A stretch of DNA of 64,000 nucleotides from Pseudomonas fluorescens NCIMB 11764 (GCF_000293885.2 NZ_CP010945.1:1260001-1324000); one strand, 5' to 3'; shown: positions 1 to 10,449, counted from the stretch's first letter. Notes: generated by a model from the sequence alone, not told the origin. Numbers and translations: made by a program.

Positions 1-485
<485 letters not shown>

Positions 486-641
486 TATAACACCCAAGCA
501 ATTTGCTGACCTGAAAAGGCACCAGATTGCGGTGTGTGAAGACGAAACGAACCGAAAGTTCGAGAACAAACACACAAACTATCGCATACCCATTCGCTGG
601 AGCGTGAACCTGTAAAGGCCCACGACCTGGCTACCGAATTT

Positions 642-757
642 CTTGACGACCATAGAGCATTGGAACCACCTGATCCCATCCCGAACTCAGCAGTGAAACG
701 ATGCATCGCCGATGGTAGTGTGGGGTTTCCCCATGTGAGAGTAGGTCATCGTCAAGA
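642..757 (+). rRNA. rrf: 5S ribosomal RNA, first copy
   Basis: This is a 5S rRNA of about 116 nt. The terminal stem pairs CTTGACGA at the start with TCGTCAAG at the end, and the internal sequence matches Pseudomonas 5S (CCCGAACTCAGCAGTGAAACG, shown here in part). It sits downstream of 23S in the same operon and is followed by its own hairpin terminator. Confidence 0.96.
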
Positions 758-765
758 TTAAATTC

Positions 766-806
766 CGAAACCCCTATCTGCGTATGCAGGTAGGGGTTTT
801 GTTTTA
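766..806 (+). terminator. Rho-independent terminator after the first 5S
   Basis: A perfect hairpin (AACCCCTATCTGC, loop GTAT, GCAGGTAGGGGTT) is followed by a T-rich run, directly behind the first 5S gene. With the second 5S downstream, some read-through is expected or the second copy is underexpressed. Confidence 0.85.
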
Positions 807-863
807 GTAGAAGTCACCAATTTTGCTGGCACGTTACCGCGTAACGGGCTGGTCACAGAATTT

Positions 864-979
864 CTTGACGACCATAGAGCATTGGAACCACCTGATCCCA
901 TCCCGAACTCAGCAGTGAAACGATGCATCGCCGATGGTAGTGTGGGGTTTCCCCATGTGAGAGTAGGTCATCGTCAAGA
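864..979 (+). rRNA. rrf: 5S ribosomal RNA, second tandem copy
   Basis: This is a second 5S gene, about 222 bp after the first and, by eye, identical to it over the full length. Tandem 5S duplication in one rRNA operon is known in several pseudomonads. The spacer between the copies contains the first terminator and no recognisable tRNA. Confidence 0.95.
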
Positions 980-987
980 TTGAATTC

Positions 988-1026
988 CGAAACCCCTGTC
1001 TGTTAACGCAGACAGGGGTTTTGTCG
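988..1026 (+). terminator. Rho-independent terminator after the second 5S
   Basis: Hairpin AACCCCTGTCTG / CAGACAGGGGTT with loop TTAACG, followed by TTTTG. Its lower stem resembles the terminator behind the first 5S, as expected if gene and terminator were duplicated together and then diverged in the stem. Confidence 0.85.
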
Positions 1027-1460
1027 TTTCAGGCTTGCTGAAAGCCCGATAGGCCGTCTCAACGAAACCAAAAAGCCAGCCCTTGTTCTCGATCACGTCT
1101 ATTGGCGTGCTCAAGGTGCTGATCATCGACTTCGAGTACTCGATGTATGAACGCGACAGCCCGGACGCCACAAATGATAATTAGTCGCATTTTTATCAAG
1201 GGCTGGGAAGTTTGCAACTGCCGCTCGAACAACCGTCATCACGAAAATGCTACTGAGGCGCTCTAGCACGCCGTTCGGCGGGTATATGACGGAAATGCCG
1301 GTCATTTCGTACATACCCCTAAGATTTAACCCGTTTGTGCCGACAGACTGATGAGACATGCGTGCACCAAAGTAGAGCGGCCATAGAAGCCACTTGAGCT
1401 GCACATGGAATGTTGCAACCCGGACCGCATCCCCACTTTCTGCATAAGAAGTCCCATGAA
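1027..1460. other. Intergenic stretch, no convincing gene
   Basis: About 430 bases between the rRNA operon and the chemoreceptor gene. Two short minus-strand reading frames (974-1171 and 1123-1404) overlap each other and match nothing I recognise. The first runs through the 5S terminator, so it is unlikely to be real. No tRNA or clear promoter was seen. The stretch may hold decayed gene remnants. Confidence 0.5.
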
Positions 1461-3341
1461 ATGAATCTCAAGTTCAGCCATAAAATCCTGCTGGCCGCCT
1501 CCGGCGTCGTGGTACTGGCCTTTGCGTTGTTCACTTTGTACAACGACTATCTGCAGCGAAATACCATTCGGCAAAACCTCGAGTCCTCTGTTCAACAGGC
1601 CGGCGACCTGACCGCCAGCAGCGTGCAGAACTGGATGAGCGGCCGCGTGCTGGTGCTGGAAAATCTCGCACAGAACGTCGCTCATCAAGGCGCCAATGCC
1701 GATCTGCCGGGTCTGGTTGATCAGCCGGCCTTCACCTCGAACTTTCAGTTCACATACGTCGGCCAGACCAATGGCGTGTTCACCCAGCGCCCGGACGCGA
1801 AGATGCCGGACGGCTACGATCCGCGTCAGCGGCCGTGGTACAAGCAAGCCGTTGTCGCTGACAAAACCATGCTGACTCCGCCTTACATGGCCGCCGTCGG
1901 TGGCCTGGTCGTGACCATCGCCATGCCGGTAAAAAAGAACGGCGAACTGCTCGGCGTGGTCGGCGGTGACCTGAGCCTGGAAACCCTGGTGAAGATCATC
2001 AACTCGGTGGACTTCGGCGGCGTTGGCCATGCGTTTCTGGTCAGTGCCGACGGGCAGGTGATCGTCAGCCCGGACAAAGACCAGGTCATGAAAAACCTGA
2101 AGGACATCTACCCTAATACAAGCCTGCGCATCGAGAAGGGTAATCAGCAAGTCACCCTGAACAACCAGGAACGCATCCTCTCGTTCACCCCGGTCAACGG
2201 TTTACCGAATGCGGCGTGGTACATCGGTCTGTCGATCGATAAGGACAAGGCCTACGCACCATTGAGCCAATTCCGAACCTCGGCATTGATCGCGATGTTC
2301 ATCGCCGTGGCTGTGATCGCAGTGCTGCTGAGCCTGCTGATCAACGTGCTGATGCGTCCGCTGACTACCATGGGCCGCGCGATGCAGGACATCGCCCAAG
2401 GCGAAGGCGACCTGACCCGTCGTCTGTCCGTGGAAAGCAAAGATGAATTCGGCGAACTGGGGAGTTCTTTCAACCAGTTCGTGGAGCGGATTCACGCGTC
2501 GATTTCCGAAGTGTCGTCGGCCACTCGCCAGGTCCATGATCTGTCGCAACGGGTCATGGCCTCGTCCAACGCCTCGATCGTTGGCTCTGACGAGCAAAGT
2601 GCTCGCACCAACAGCGTGGCGGCGGCGATCAACCAATTGGGTGCCGCCACCCAGGAAATCGCTCGCAACGCTGCTGATGCCTCGCAGCACGCCAGCGGCG
2701 CGAGCGAGCAGGCGGATGACGGTCGTCTTGTGGTGGAAAAAACCATTCTGGCCATGACCGAGCTGTCGCAGAAAATCAGCCTGTCCTGCACGCAGATCGA
2801 AACCCTCAACGCGAGCACCGACAACATCGGGCACATTCTCGATGTGATCAAAGGCATCTCCCAGCAGACCAACTTGCTCGCCCTCAACGCGGCCATTGAA
2901 GCGGCTCGCGCTGGTGAAGCCGGGCGTGGTTTTGCGGTGGTGGCGGACGAGGTGCGCAACCTGGCCCATCGCACGCAAGAGTCGGCCGAGGAGATTCACA
3001 AGATGATCACGTCGCTGCAGATCGGCTCGCGCGAAGCGGTGACCACCATGAACGCCAGCCAGGTCTCCAGCGAAGAGAGCGTCGAAGTGGCGAACCAGGC
3101 GGGCTTGCGCCTGGTCAGCGTGACGAAGCGTATTGGCGAAATTGACGGTATGAACCAATCGGTGGCCGCCGCGACGGAAGAGCAGACGGCGGTGGTGGAG
3201 ACCCTCAACGTTGACGTCAACCAGATCAATTTGCTGAACCAGCAGAGCGTGGCCAACCTCAATGAAACGTTGAAGGATTGCGATGCGTTGTCGTTGCAGG
3301 CGAACCGATTGAAGCAGTTGGTTGATAGCTTCAGGATCTGA
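1461..3341 (+). CDS. Methyl-accepting chemotaxis protein with double-Cache sensor
   Basis: Transmembrane chemoreceptor of 626 aa that controls CheA kinase activity in response to a periplasmic ligand. The order is: first TM at about residues 8-28, a periplasmic dCache_1 domain to about 270 containing the DPRQRPWYK motif typical of amino-acid sensing receptors (PctA/CtaA group), a second TM near 280-305, HAMP, and a cytoplasmic signalling region whose hairpin tip ([19 protein letters not shown]) is canonical. There is no C-terminal CheR-docking pentapeptide. I chose the ATG at 1461; an ATG 17 codons upstream would add a polar tail before the first TM. The gene is monocistronic and followed by a REP pair. 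The ligand is inferred only from family. Confidence 0.92.
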   Translation: MNLKFSHKILLAASGVVVLAFALFTLYNDYLQRNTIRQNLESSVQQAGDLTASSVQNWMSGRVLVLENLAQNVAHQGANADLPGLVDQPAFTSNFQFTYVGQTNGVFTQRPDAKMPDGYDPRQRPWYKQAVVADKTMLTPPYMAAVGGLVVTIAMPVKKNGELLGVVGGDLSLETLVKIINSVDFGGVGHAFLVSADGQVIVSPDKDQVMKNLKDIYPNTSLRIEKGNQQVTLNNQERILSFTPVNGLPNAAWYIGLSIDKDKAYAPLSQFRTSALIAMFIAVAVIAVLLSLLINVLMRPLTTMGRAMQDIAQGEGDLTRRLSVESKDEFGELGSSFNQFVERIHASISEVSSATRQVHDLSQRVMASSNASIVGSDEQSARTNSVAAAINQLGAATQEIARNAADASQHASGASEQADDGRLVVEKTILAMTELSQKISLSCTQIETLNASTDNIGHILDVIKGISQQTNLLALNAAIEAARAGEAGRGFAVVADEVRNLAHRTQESAEEIHKMITSLQIGSREAVTTMNASQVSSEESVEVANQAGLRLVSVTKRIGEIDGMNQSVAAATEEQTAVVETLNVDVNQINLLNQQSVANLNETLKDCDALSLQANRLKQLVDSFRI

Positions 3342-3356
3342 CCGCGTTATCGTTCA

Positions 3357-3445
3357 ATCGCGGGCAAGCCCGCTCCCACAGGATTTTTGGCGCACACAAA
3401 ATGTGTGTCCAGCCGCGATACTGTGAGAGCGGGCTTGCCCGCGAT
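3357..3445. repeat. REP pair (inverted palindromic repeats)
   Basis: Two Pseudomonas REP-type palindromes face each other: CGCGGGCAAGCCCGCTCCCA on the left and its near-complement GAGCGGGCTTGCCCGCGA on the right, about 38 bases apart. They lie between the chemoreceptor gene and the convergent mgo operon end. Such pairs are moved by RAYT transposases and often stabilise mRNA 3' ends. Confidence 0.85.
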
Positions 3446-3477
3446 TGCGATGGCTCAATTACCACCAAGCTGAAGCT

Positions 3478-3945
3478 TTAAACAAACAGTTTCAACACAT
3501 TACTCATCGCATTATCAGCAAATCCCTGCACAAAATCCTTGAACCCCGGCAGTGCCTCATCGCCACCCTCAGCCGGTTCAGCAATGATGGTCCAGGTCGC
3601 CCGGGACTTGCCTTCACCGAGCGCTTCAACCGTCATCGCCGCCCACAAATTAGCCACGCCCAGCGTGTTGTAAATCGTGGTCCAGGTCATGCTCTGAGCC
3701 TGGTCATCCCGCGAGTTGAGTTGCTCGACCACCAGGTTGCCATCCTTAAAGAATTTCTTGCGCAGGGACGATACGCCTTCGCCGGTCATCTCGATGTGCG
3801 ACAACGCCGGGATGAAGCGATCGAAGCCGGCAAAATTGCCGACCACTGCCCAGACTTTCAGGGCCTCTGCCGGCACATCCACCGACGACACGACGTGGCA
3901 GCCTTGAGGGTTTTTGATCAGGGTATCGGGTTGCAGGGTCTTCAT
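3478..3945 (-). CDS. mgoD: MgoD/PvfD, SRPBCC (polyketide cyclase-like) protein
   Basis: Last gene of the mgoBCAD operon, 155 aa. It belongs to the SRPBCC/START-like fold (polyketide cyclase/dehydrase family): a short N-terminal strand around the VVSSVDVPAEALKVWAVVG segment, a central helix pair, and a long C-terminal helix ending near VLKLFV. The start is the ATG at 3945, preceded by GGAGC six bases upstream; an upstream extension would run into mgoA. It begins 22 bases after mgoA stops. In Pseudomonas mgo/pvf clusters this gene belongs to the signal-synthesis operon, but its chemical step is less clear than those of MgoA and MgoC. The identification rests on fold plus gene order. Confidence 0.85.
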   Translation of the reverse strand: MKTLQPDTLIKNPQGCHVVSSVDVPAEALKVWAVVGNFAGFDRFIPALSHIEMTGEGVSSLRKKFFKDGNLVVEQLNSRDDQAQSMTWTTIYNTLGVANLWAAMTVEALGEGKSRATWTIIAEPAEGGDEALPGFKDFVQGFADNAMSNVLKLFV

Positions 3946-3967
3946 GGTTTTGCTCCGGTTGGGTGAA

Positions 3968-6900
3968 TCAGATGAAGTTGATTTCCTTGAGGTAGTCGCA
4001 GCCGCGGCGCAGCAGTGCCGGGGACTTTTCCGGGTAGTGCGCACCCATCTGCCGCACACCGGCCTGGGCGTTGTCGTGGCCGATCATCGAGATGTCGCCG
4101 ATGTCTTCCTCGAAGCCGTTGAGGTAGAAACCGAGTACACCGAACAGCGCGTTGTCGCTGTCGACCCGGCCCAGTTGCTGCTGCCAGTCGGCCACGCTGA
4201 CCATGGAAAATTCCCGCCCGGCTTCACGGAAGGAAGCGACGTAATCGTCCCAACTCAAGGGTTCGGGGTTGTGCAGGTTGAACACCGCTTTTTCCGCTGA
4301 ATAACGACTGGCGTGGAACGCGATGAAACGGGCGAGAAAATCCACCGGCATCAGGTCGAAATTCAACGCGAACTCCGGCACCTGACCAAGCTGGATCGAG
4401 CCTTTGAGCATCAGCATCAATCGATTTTTGTGTGGCTGGCAGACACCCGTGAGGCTGTTGAAACTGATGTTGCCGGGGCGATACACATTGACCCGGACCC
4501 CACGCTCCCGCGCTCGTTCGAGGATGCGCTCACCGACCCACTTCGACAGGTTGTAGCCGTTCTTGATGTAGATCGGCGGGGTCTGCGCGGCGGGCAGTTC
4601 AAGCACCCGACCGTCATCGGAAATCGTGCTCGACGCAGACAATGTCGACACGAAATTGAAGATCTTTTTGCTGCGCCCTTCGCACAAGCGCAGGCACTCG
4701 AAAATCGGTTCGACGTTGTCCCGCGCCAGCGACTCGTAATCGAGCACGTGATTGACGTTGGCGGCGTTGTGCACAAGTGCGCCGAACTCGCGATCCAGGT
4801 GCTCGTAAACCTCCACGGCGAGCCCGAGTGAGGGCCGTGTGATGTCCGCCGCGTAGACCCGCACCCGGTTCAGATCCAGATGCTCCAGACGGTTCTCGCG
4901 CAGTGCATGAGCAAAGCGCTCGGCCGCCGATTGCCCGTCACCATCGCGTACCAGACAAGCCACTTCGCTGGCCCCCCAGGCCAGCAACGCCTCGACGATG
5001 TGCACGCCGACAAAACTGTTGGCGCCGGTGACGATCACCTTGTGCACATCGCCCATGCGGCTGACCGGTAACGGCTGTACATCCAGCTCGCGGAACGCAT
5101 CCGCTATGGCCTGCTCGCTCAGCACTTCTTCGGTGCCGGAGCCGCGCACCAACGTCGCGAGTTTCGTCACGGTGGGCAGTTCGATGAAGCGGTTGATCGA
5201 AATGCTGCGCCCGAACTCTTCACGCAGTCGCAATAGCATGCGCGACAACAGGATCGAGTGACCGCCCAGATTGAAGAAGCTTTCGTCAGTGGAAATATCG
5301 CTGGCCGGCAGCTCCAGCAGCTCGGCCCAGATCTCCAGCAGCAACGCTTCATCGGCGTTGGCGGGCAAACGGCGCGACGGGTTTTCCGTCATGCTGACGG
5401 GCAGTTCCAACAGCGCTTTGCGGTCAACCTTGCCGTTGCTGGCGAACGGCATGCTCGTCAATTCGGTCCAGGCGGTGGGCTGCATGTAGTCCGGCAGAAA
5501 CCGGGTAGCGTGTGCCTTCAGCGCTTCTCGCGCGGCACCGGTTTGATTTTCCTGAGGCTGGGCGAGGAAGGCGAGGATCCGCCGCTGGCTGTCGATCACC
5601 ACCGCCACCTGGCGGTACAGCTGACTGTCACGCAGGCAGCGTTCGATCTCTTCCGGCTCGACCCTAAAGCCGCGAATCTTGACCTGATTGTCCCGGCGTC
5701 CGCACAGCTCGATGCCTGCACCGGTCCACTTCGCCATGTCGCCGGTGCGATAGGCGCGCAGGCTCTCACCGTTCGGCAAGCTCAGGTTCAGGTAACGTTC
5801 GGCGGTCTGTTGCGGGTTGTTCAGGTATCCCAGGCAAACGCCCGGTCCGATGATGTACAACTCGCCGACGGTCTGTTCGGGCACCGGTTGAAAATCCTCG
5901 TCGAGAATCAGCACCTGACTGTTGGCGATCGGCGCGCCGAGTGTGCGATTGCTGTCATCGACGCGCAGTTGCCGCGCGGTGATCAGCACCGTGGCTTCGG
6001 TTGGGCCATAGAGGTTGTAGAGATTGCCCTGGCGGGTGAGTTGCTCGATGACACAGGGTTCGCAGACATCGCCACCAGTCATCACGTGGTTCAGCACCTG
6101 CAATTGATCCAGCGGCAGAATGCTCAGCAAGGCCGGTGGCAAAAACGCATGGCTCAACTGTTGGTGGCGGATCAGTTCGACCAGTTGCAGCGGGTCACGG
6201 CGTTGATCGTCGTTGGGTACGATCAGCTCGGCGCCTTGGAGCAACGTCGGGAAAATATCGATCAGCGACGAGTCGAAGCTCAGTGACGAAAACTGCAATA
6301 CGCGGCTCTGTTCAGTCAGTTGCACATAGTCGGCATACCACGCGGTGAAGTGGGCCAGGTTGGCCTGGCTGAGCAACACGCCCTTGGGATGACCGGTAGT
6401 GCCCGAGGTGTAGAGCGCCATGCACGGCGCGTCGAGGTCCGGGCGCTGGCGCATCAACGGTTGATCGACATCCACGTGCTCGATGTCGATTGCGCTGATG
6501 TCCAGGCTGGGCATCTCGGAGGCGAGCGGGTGCTGTCCGTCGTGCAGCAACAGCACGGCGCCAGCATTCGACAAAATGTACTGCTGGCGCTGCATCGGGT
6601 GGCTCGGTTCCAGCGGCAGGTACACCGCGCCGCTGCCGAGAATCGCCAGAATCCCCGCATACAACGCGCTGCATTTCGGCAGGCAGATGCCCACCACCAA
6701 CGGCTTGTCGTGCTGTTCGAGCAATGGTTGCAATCGCTGCGCGATGGCACGGCTGTGAGCATGCAGTTGGCGATAGCTGAGGGACGTGCCGGCAATGCTC
6801 AGCGCTGGCCGTTCGGCGGAATCGATGAAGCGCTGCTCAAGGCGCTCGATCATCGGCACCTGAGCGCGTTGCAGCACACCGGGGTTAGCGGTTGCGTTGA

Positions 6901-7384
6901 GGCGGTGGACGAAGGCCAGGTGTTCTAAAAAAAGCAGACTTTCCACCTGCTCGAACTGAACGGGCGTCACCGGTTCGACGAGCAGAAAATAGTCGGCATC
7001 CCGGGAGAAACGGCTGACCAGCAATGCGACATGGTCCACCAGTTGCGCCACCGCTCGCAGACGCAACGCCTGGCCATTGCCCGAAGGTTCGTCGGCAATC
7101 GGCACGCGGGTGAGCAGCGTCGAACCGTACAGGCACAGCAGGTCCAGCGGCGGTAAACCTGAATCCCCACGAACTCCGACACCCAGGCGCAACGTCAGTC
7201 GAGGTACATCGCCCAACGGCTGGAACGACAGGCTGGCATCGTCGATCAGTAAGTCAGCGTTGTCCGACGGCGGCGGGTCGAGGGCCGTCAGCCGCGTCAG
7301 TGAATGACCGTGTTGTTCAAGCTCCAGCGCCAGGTCGGTCAGGGCCTGGCTGTGGCCAATGAGCAGAATGTCGAGACGTCTCAT
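3968..7384 (-). CDS. mgoA: MgoA/PvfC, NRPS-like adenylation-thiolation-reductase enzyme
   Basis: Single-module non-ribosomal peptide synthetase-like protein of 1138 aa. An N-terminal region of about 160 aa with no recognised domain is followed by an adenylation domain (TSGTTGHPKG near 325, YGPTEA, YRTGD near 545, NGKVDRKAL), a carrier domain (GGHS, with phosphopantetheine Ser near 710) and a terminal thioester reductase (Rossmann motif TGANSFVG near 784, catalytic YxxxK near 943). No condensation domain is present. In P. syringae and P. entomophila this enzyme activates an aliphatic amino acid (leucine/valine), which MgoC N-oxidises, to make leudiazen or pyrazine N-oxide signals. The start ATG has a GAGGAG ribosome site. 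The domain set and gene order make the assignment strong. Confidence 0.94.
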   Translation of the reverse strand: MRRLDILLIGHSQALTDLALELEQHGHSLTRLTALDPPPSDNADLLIDDASLSFQPLGDVPRLTLRLGVGVRGDSGLPPLDLLCLYGSTLLTRVPIADEPSGNGQALRLRAVAQLVDHVALLVSRFSRDADYFLLVEPVTPVQFEQVESLLFLEHLAFVHRLNATANPGVLQRAQVPMIERLEQRFIDSAERPALSIAGTSLSYRQLHAHSRAIAQRLQPLLEQHDKPLVVGICLPKCSALYAGILAILGSGAVYLPLEPSHPMQRQQYILSNAGAVLLLHDGQHPLASEMPSLDISAIDIEHVDVDQPLMRQRPDLDAPCMALYTSGTTGHPKGVLLSQANLAHFTAWYADYVQLTEQSRVLQFSSLSFDSSLIDIFPTLLQGAELIVPNDDQRRDPLQLVELIRHQQLSHAFLPPALLSILPLDQLQVLNHVMTGGDVCEPCVIEQLTRQGNLYNLYGPTEATVLITARQLRVDDSNRTLGAPIANSQVLILDEDFQPVPEQTVGELYIIGPGVCLGYLNNPQQTAERYLNLSLPNGESLRAYRTGDMAKWTGAGIELCGRRDNQVKIRGFRVEPEEIERCLRDSQLYRQVAVVIDSQRRILAFLAQPQENQTGAAREALKAHATRFLPDYMQPTAWTELTSMPFASNGKVDRKALLELPVSMTENPSRRLPANADEALLLEIWAELLELPASDISTDESFFNLGGHSILLSRMLLRLREEFGRSISINRFIELPTVTKLATLVRGSGTEEVLSEQAIADAFRELDVQPLPVSRMGDVHKVIVTGANSFVGVHIVEALLAWGASEVACLVRDGDGQSAAERFAHALRENRLEHLDLNRVRVYAADITRPSLGLAVEVYEHLDREFGALVHNAANVNHVLDYESLARDNVEPIFECLRLCEGRSKKIFNFVSTLSASSTISDDGRVLELPAAQTPPIYIKNGYNLSKWVGERILERARERGVRVNVYRPGNISFNSLTGVCQPHKNRLMLMLKGSIQLGQVPEFALNFDLMPVDFLARFIAFHASRYSAEKAVFNLHNPEPLSWDDYVASFREAGREFSMVSVADWQQQLGRVDSDNALFGVLGFYLNGFEEDIGDISMIGHDNAQAGVRQMGAHYPEKSPALLRRGCDYLKEINFI

Positions 7385-7397
7385 GATGTGCTCCTCG

Positions 7398-8327
7398 TTA
7401 AACCAGGTAGTCGCTCAGGGCTTCTTGAACACACGGCGAATCGAGCAGCGAACTGCTGTGGAAAAACCGCACGATGTTGGCGACCAGCGGGTGATGGCGG
7501 TTGATCGGGAAGGCCAGCCCCGACACTTCGCTCTTGAGTGCGCGGCGCGTGGCATCGCTGATTTGCAAGGACTCGATCAGGCGCAAGTCGAATGATTTCT
7601 GGATGTCGTTGGTCAGGTAATGGCCGATGAACACCGGCAGAAGCTGAGCGATGCACTGACGGTCGTCTTCGCTTGCGGTGTGCCAGTAAATGCGCACCAA
7701 CCGCGCCCAGAATCCGGAATGACGGCCCTCGTCGAGCAAATGATCGGCCATCAATCCCTTGATCGATTGCTTGACCGTGTTGTCCTTGGCGAATGCCGCC
7801 ACGTCGCCGGTCACGGTGTTCTCCGCGATGGCTACGCAGATCAATTCCACGGCGCTGCGCAAATGCTCCGGTGCCAGCGCAACAGCCGCCGGAATCGCTC
7901 GGCTCAGCTCGATTTCATCCGGCAGCCCGATCGGTGTGATCCCGGTCATGGCGACGGTTTGCTGCATGAAATCCATCGCCACCAGCGCGTGGTAATCCTC
8001 GTCCACCACGACGGTCATGGCGTCGTAACGACAGGCGAACGGGAAGGTCACGGCGAAGCGGTTCTTGGCGATGCTGCGCGCGGTTTTGTCGACGATCTCG
8101 GTTTCGAAAATCACCACGTCGTTGATGAATTTGTAGAGCGTCTGCACCAGGGCGAAATCCCGTTGTTCGGGGCATTCGCGCAGAAAGGTTTCGCTCAACA
8201 CCAGCGGTTGACGACTCAGCGGGTAGATCAGCTTTTCGTCGTTCTCCAGCACGCGGCGCGGGCGGGTGCGGATGGTCGCGCGGCTTTCCCAGGCGTCGGC
8301 GAAGGATTGGTAGTCGGCGGCGTTCAT
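7398..8327 (-). CDS. mgoC: MgoC/PvfB, AurF-type diiron N-oxygenase
   Basis: Non-haem diiron N-oxygenase of 309 aa related to p-aminobenzoate N-oxygenase AurF. The ligand pattern is visible: a Glu in FETEIVDK, an ExxH in [11 protein letters not shown], a Glu in [10 protein letters not shown] and an H...E..H set in [13 protein letters not shown]. In the mgo/pvf pathway it oxidises the amino nitrogen of the MgoA-activated amino acid on the way to the diazeniumdiolate signal. The start is the ATG at 8327, overlapping the mgoB stop as ATGA, with GGAGGTG upstream. A longer frame to 8378 would lie inside mgoB. It ends 13 bases before mgoA begins. Confidence 0.93.
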   Translation of the reverse strand: MNAADYQSFADAWESRATIRTRPRRVLENDEKLIYPLSRQPLVLSETFLRECPEQRDFALVQTLYKFINDVVIFETEIVDKTARSIAKNRFAVTFPFACRYDAMTVVVDEDYHALVAMDFMQQTVAMTGITPIGLPDEIELSRAIPAAVALAPEHLRSAVELICVAIAENTVTGDVAAFAKDNTVKQSIKGLMADHLLDEGRHSGFWARLVRIYWHTASEDDRQCIAQLLPVFIGHYLTNDIQKSFDLRLIESLQISDATRRALKSEVSGLAFPINRHHPLVANIVRFFHSSSLLDSPCVQEALSDYLV

Positions 8328-9100
8328 GCGTTCACCTCCGCCACCGGTTCGCTCATGCTCAGGCGCAGGCCGTCCCACAGGGCGATGCGACTTTCAACGG
8401 CCGCCAGAGCGCTGGCGTAGACGTCTTCTTCCCGTTGCGGATCGCCGTTGACCAGCCGCGCGAGGAGTTTTTCCGCCGCCGGGCCGTGGTCCTCGGAATC
8501 GACTTCAATGTGCCGCTCCAGGTAGTAACGGAAGGTCGGCGCCTGTTCAAAACCGATACCCCAATCGTCGAGAATGCGCTGGAACATTTGCGGAATAACG
8601 CTCTCGCGCCCGTGCAGAAACGCCGCCGCCACGCTGTGGCCGGGCGCATGCAGCGCGGTGTGCAAGGTGTGGCGCACGAATTGTGCAGCGGCCGGGTCGA
8701 TGTCCACGCTTTGCAGCGCCACGTCGTAACTCACGCCCTCTTGTTGCAGCGCCACGAAGCGTTCGATGGCGACGGTGCTGGCGCCCACTTCACGCATCGC
8801 ATCCAGGTACAACTCGAAGTGGCTGTAATGACCGTGGGCCGGACGATCATCGGACTCTTCGCCCAGCACAATTTCGTTGATCAGTCGGGCAGCCTGCGGA
8901 TCTCTTGGCGGCAGCCAGGGCAACTGGATGCAGGTCAGTTCCTGTTGCAGGCGCTTGGTCAGCGACATGAAATCCCACACCGCAAAAACATGGGATTCCA
9001 TGAAGCGTTGGAGTACCGAAAGCGAATGTATTTCAGAAAAAATCGGATGCGCACTCAGTTCTGCTTTCTTCTGATTAAGACGGTCTTTAGTCGATTTCAT
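8324..9100 (-). CDS. mgoB: MgoB/PvfA, haem-oxygenase-like DUF3050 protein
   Basis: First gene of the mgoBCAD operon, 258 aa from the ATG at 9100 (an upstream frame to 9184 lacks a ribosome site). It belongs to DUF3050 in the haem-oxygenase-like all-helical superfamily, seen in the [18 protein letters not shown] block and the His/Glu-rich helices ([33 protein letters not shown]). These residues could bind a diiron or haem-free metal centre, as in other members of this fold, but the sequence alone does not prove it. It is required for mangotoxin regulation in P. syringae. Translation is coupled to mgoC through a 4-bp overlap. Confidence 0.9.
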   Translation of the reverse strand: MKSTKDRLNQKKAELSAHPIFSEIHSLSVLQRFMESHVFAVWDFMSLTKRLQQELTCIQLPWLPPRDPQAARLINEIVLGEESDDRPAHGHYSHFELYLDAMREVGASTVAIERFVALQQEGVSYDVALQSVDIDPAAAQFVRHTLHTALHAPGHSVAAAFLHGRESVIPQMFQRILDDWGIGFEQAPTFRYYLERHIEVDSEDHGPAAEKLLARLVNGDPQREEDVYASALAAVESRIALWDGLRLSMSEPVAEVNA

Positions 9101-9738
9101 GGCGAGCCTATAAGTGATCCGGAATGAAGTGTGAACAGTAATTGACGGCGTTTTTAATGTTCTGATGGCGAGCATGTACCTCAAATGAATTGATCGTTAT
9201 TAGTTGCAGACAAGTAGTGTGGCTTTGGTGCTGCGGCCAGTGTCCAGTGGTCGCGAAGAAACGCTAATACACGAACAAAGTTCCGGGCAAGTTATTTTTA
9301 TACTATTTGCAAGTTTAACTTTTTCTGGCGCGACAAGTTCCAATAAGACTTTTGATTAAAGTTTTATTTGGGCGTAGTTGCTCCTTCCGGCTTATGTAAG
9401 TCGAAATTGAAGTAAAGAGTGAATGCCTCACTCGAAGCAACTTTCCAAGGGTGATCGTTAGTGTGATTTGAGGGGTGGAAGTTGGCCGGGATGCCGATGC
9501 TTCCTTTCCCGTTGCAAGACTCCTTCCGTAGGTTCTTGATGCGGGGACTGCACCGCTGATGCGATGCGTCACCCGTTTATTACTGGTTGGCACGCCAAGA
9601 GTGAGCGTAAATCAAGGCAGCCGCTATCGCCGACGCGTCATACGGTCGATGCAATTGTCTGGCTTGGGGTAACGGACACGCAGGTGCGGCCAGCGCAGGC
9701 GAGCAGGTTGATCTGCTCGCTCCGATAGCCGGTATGAT
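9101..9738. other. Long AT-richer intergenic region upstream of mgoB
   Basis: About 640 bases without a supported gene. The part nearest mgoB (about 9120-9420) is clearly AT-richer than the surroundings and should contain the mgo promoter and its control sites. I could not pick a -10/-35 pair with confidence. A minus-strand frame at 9315-9593 has composition and sequence unlike a real protein. No tRNA or repeat was found. Confidence 0.5.
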
Positions 9739-10449
9739 TTATTTCGAGGTTTTTCTGCTTTGTGCTTCGGGGCTGTTGAGGTAGTTCGTGATGACCTCGA
9801 CGCCCCGGTTGAGGTGTTGTTCGAGCAGCTTCACCGCGCGTTCGACGTCGCGGTCTTCCACTGCGCGCAACAGCGCACGGTGATCTTCCTGGGACAGTTT
9901 GCCCAGGCCCATGGCTTCCAGGTTGAAGCGCAGGAAGCGTTCCTCTTCGTTCAACCCGTCTTCGACCAGTTTCAAGAGCCGGCGATTAGGCGCCTTGCTG
10001 TACATCGCCATGTGAAACAGACGGTTGAGCCGGCCAATTTCGGTGTAGTCGTGCTCCGTTTCCAGTTCATCGATGTAGCGGGCCGCCTGTTCAAAGTCTT
10101 CATGGGTGAGCAACGGGATCGACAGGCGCAGGGCTTCGGACTCCAGCAGGATCCGCAGCGCATAGGTTTCGACGGCGTCGCCCTGAACCAATGGCGCAAC
10201 CACCGCACCTTTATGGGCGATCACATTAAGCAGCGCTTGCGCTTCGAGCTGGCGCAAGGCTTCACGGACCGGCATGCGACTGACCCCGAACAGGTCGGCC
10301 AGGTCTTGCTGACGAAGGGCTGTGCCGCAAGGAATACGGCCGTCGAGGATGGCGGCGCGCAGGGTTTCTTCGATGACCGAGCGTGCCAGATGAGCGGGAA
10401 TCGGACCGTTGACCTTGATGCTGCTGAGAGGGTTGGGCTTCTGTGGCAC
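9739..10449 (-). CDS. GntR-family regulator with FCD ligand-binding domain
   Basis: FadR-subfamily transcriptional repressor of about 236 aa. An N-terminal winged helix (ILDGRIPCGTALRQQDLADL and GVSRMPVREALRQLEAQ) precedes an all-helical FCD effector domain with the usual His-containing helices (LNRLFHMAMYSKAPNRRL and LEQHLNRG), which typically bind a metal and an organic acid. I prefer the GTG at 10449, just before PQKPNPLSS; an ATG at 10527 would add 26 residues of Cys-rich sequence. It stands alone and is divergent from lapG, with about 200 bases between, so its target cannot be read from context. The effector is unknown. Confidence 0.85.
   Translation of the reverse strand: MPQKPNPLSSIKVNGPIPAHLARSVIEETLRAAILDGRIPCGTALRQQDLADLFGVSRMPVREALRQLEAQALLNVIAHKGAVVAPLVQGDAVETYALRILLESEALRLSIPLLTHEDFEQAARYIDELETEHDYTEIGRLNRLFHMAMYSKAPNRRLLKLVEDGLNEEERFLRFNLEAMGLGKLSQEDHRALLRAVEDRDVERAVKLLEQHLNRGVEVITNYLNSPEAQSRKTSK

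Noticed and set aside
974..1404. Two short minus-strand frames after the rRNA operon
   Set aside because: They overlap each other and a terminator, have no recognised similarity and no ribosome site.
3357..3445. CRISPR-like repeat array
   Set aside because: Only two palindromic units in opposite orientation, with no regular spacers; they are REP elements, as are the other pairs in the window.
9315..9593. Minus-strand frame of 92 codons upstream of mgoB
   Set aside because: Composition and codon use do not match neighbouring genes, and it lies in the likely promoter region.
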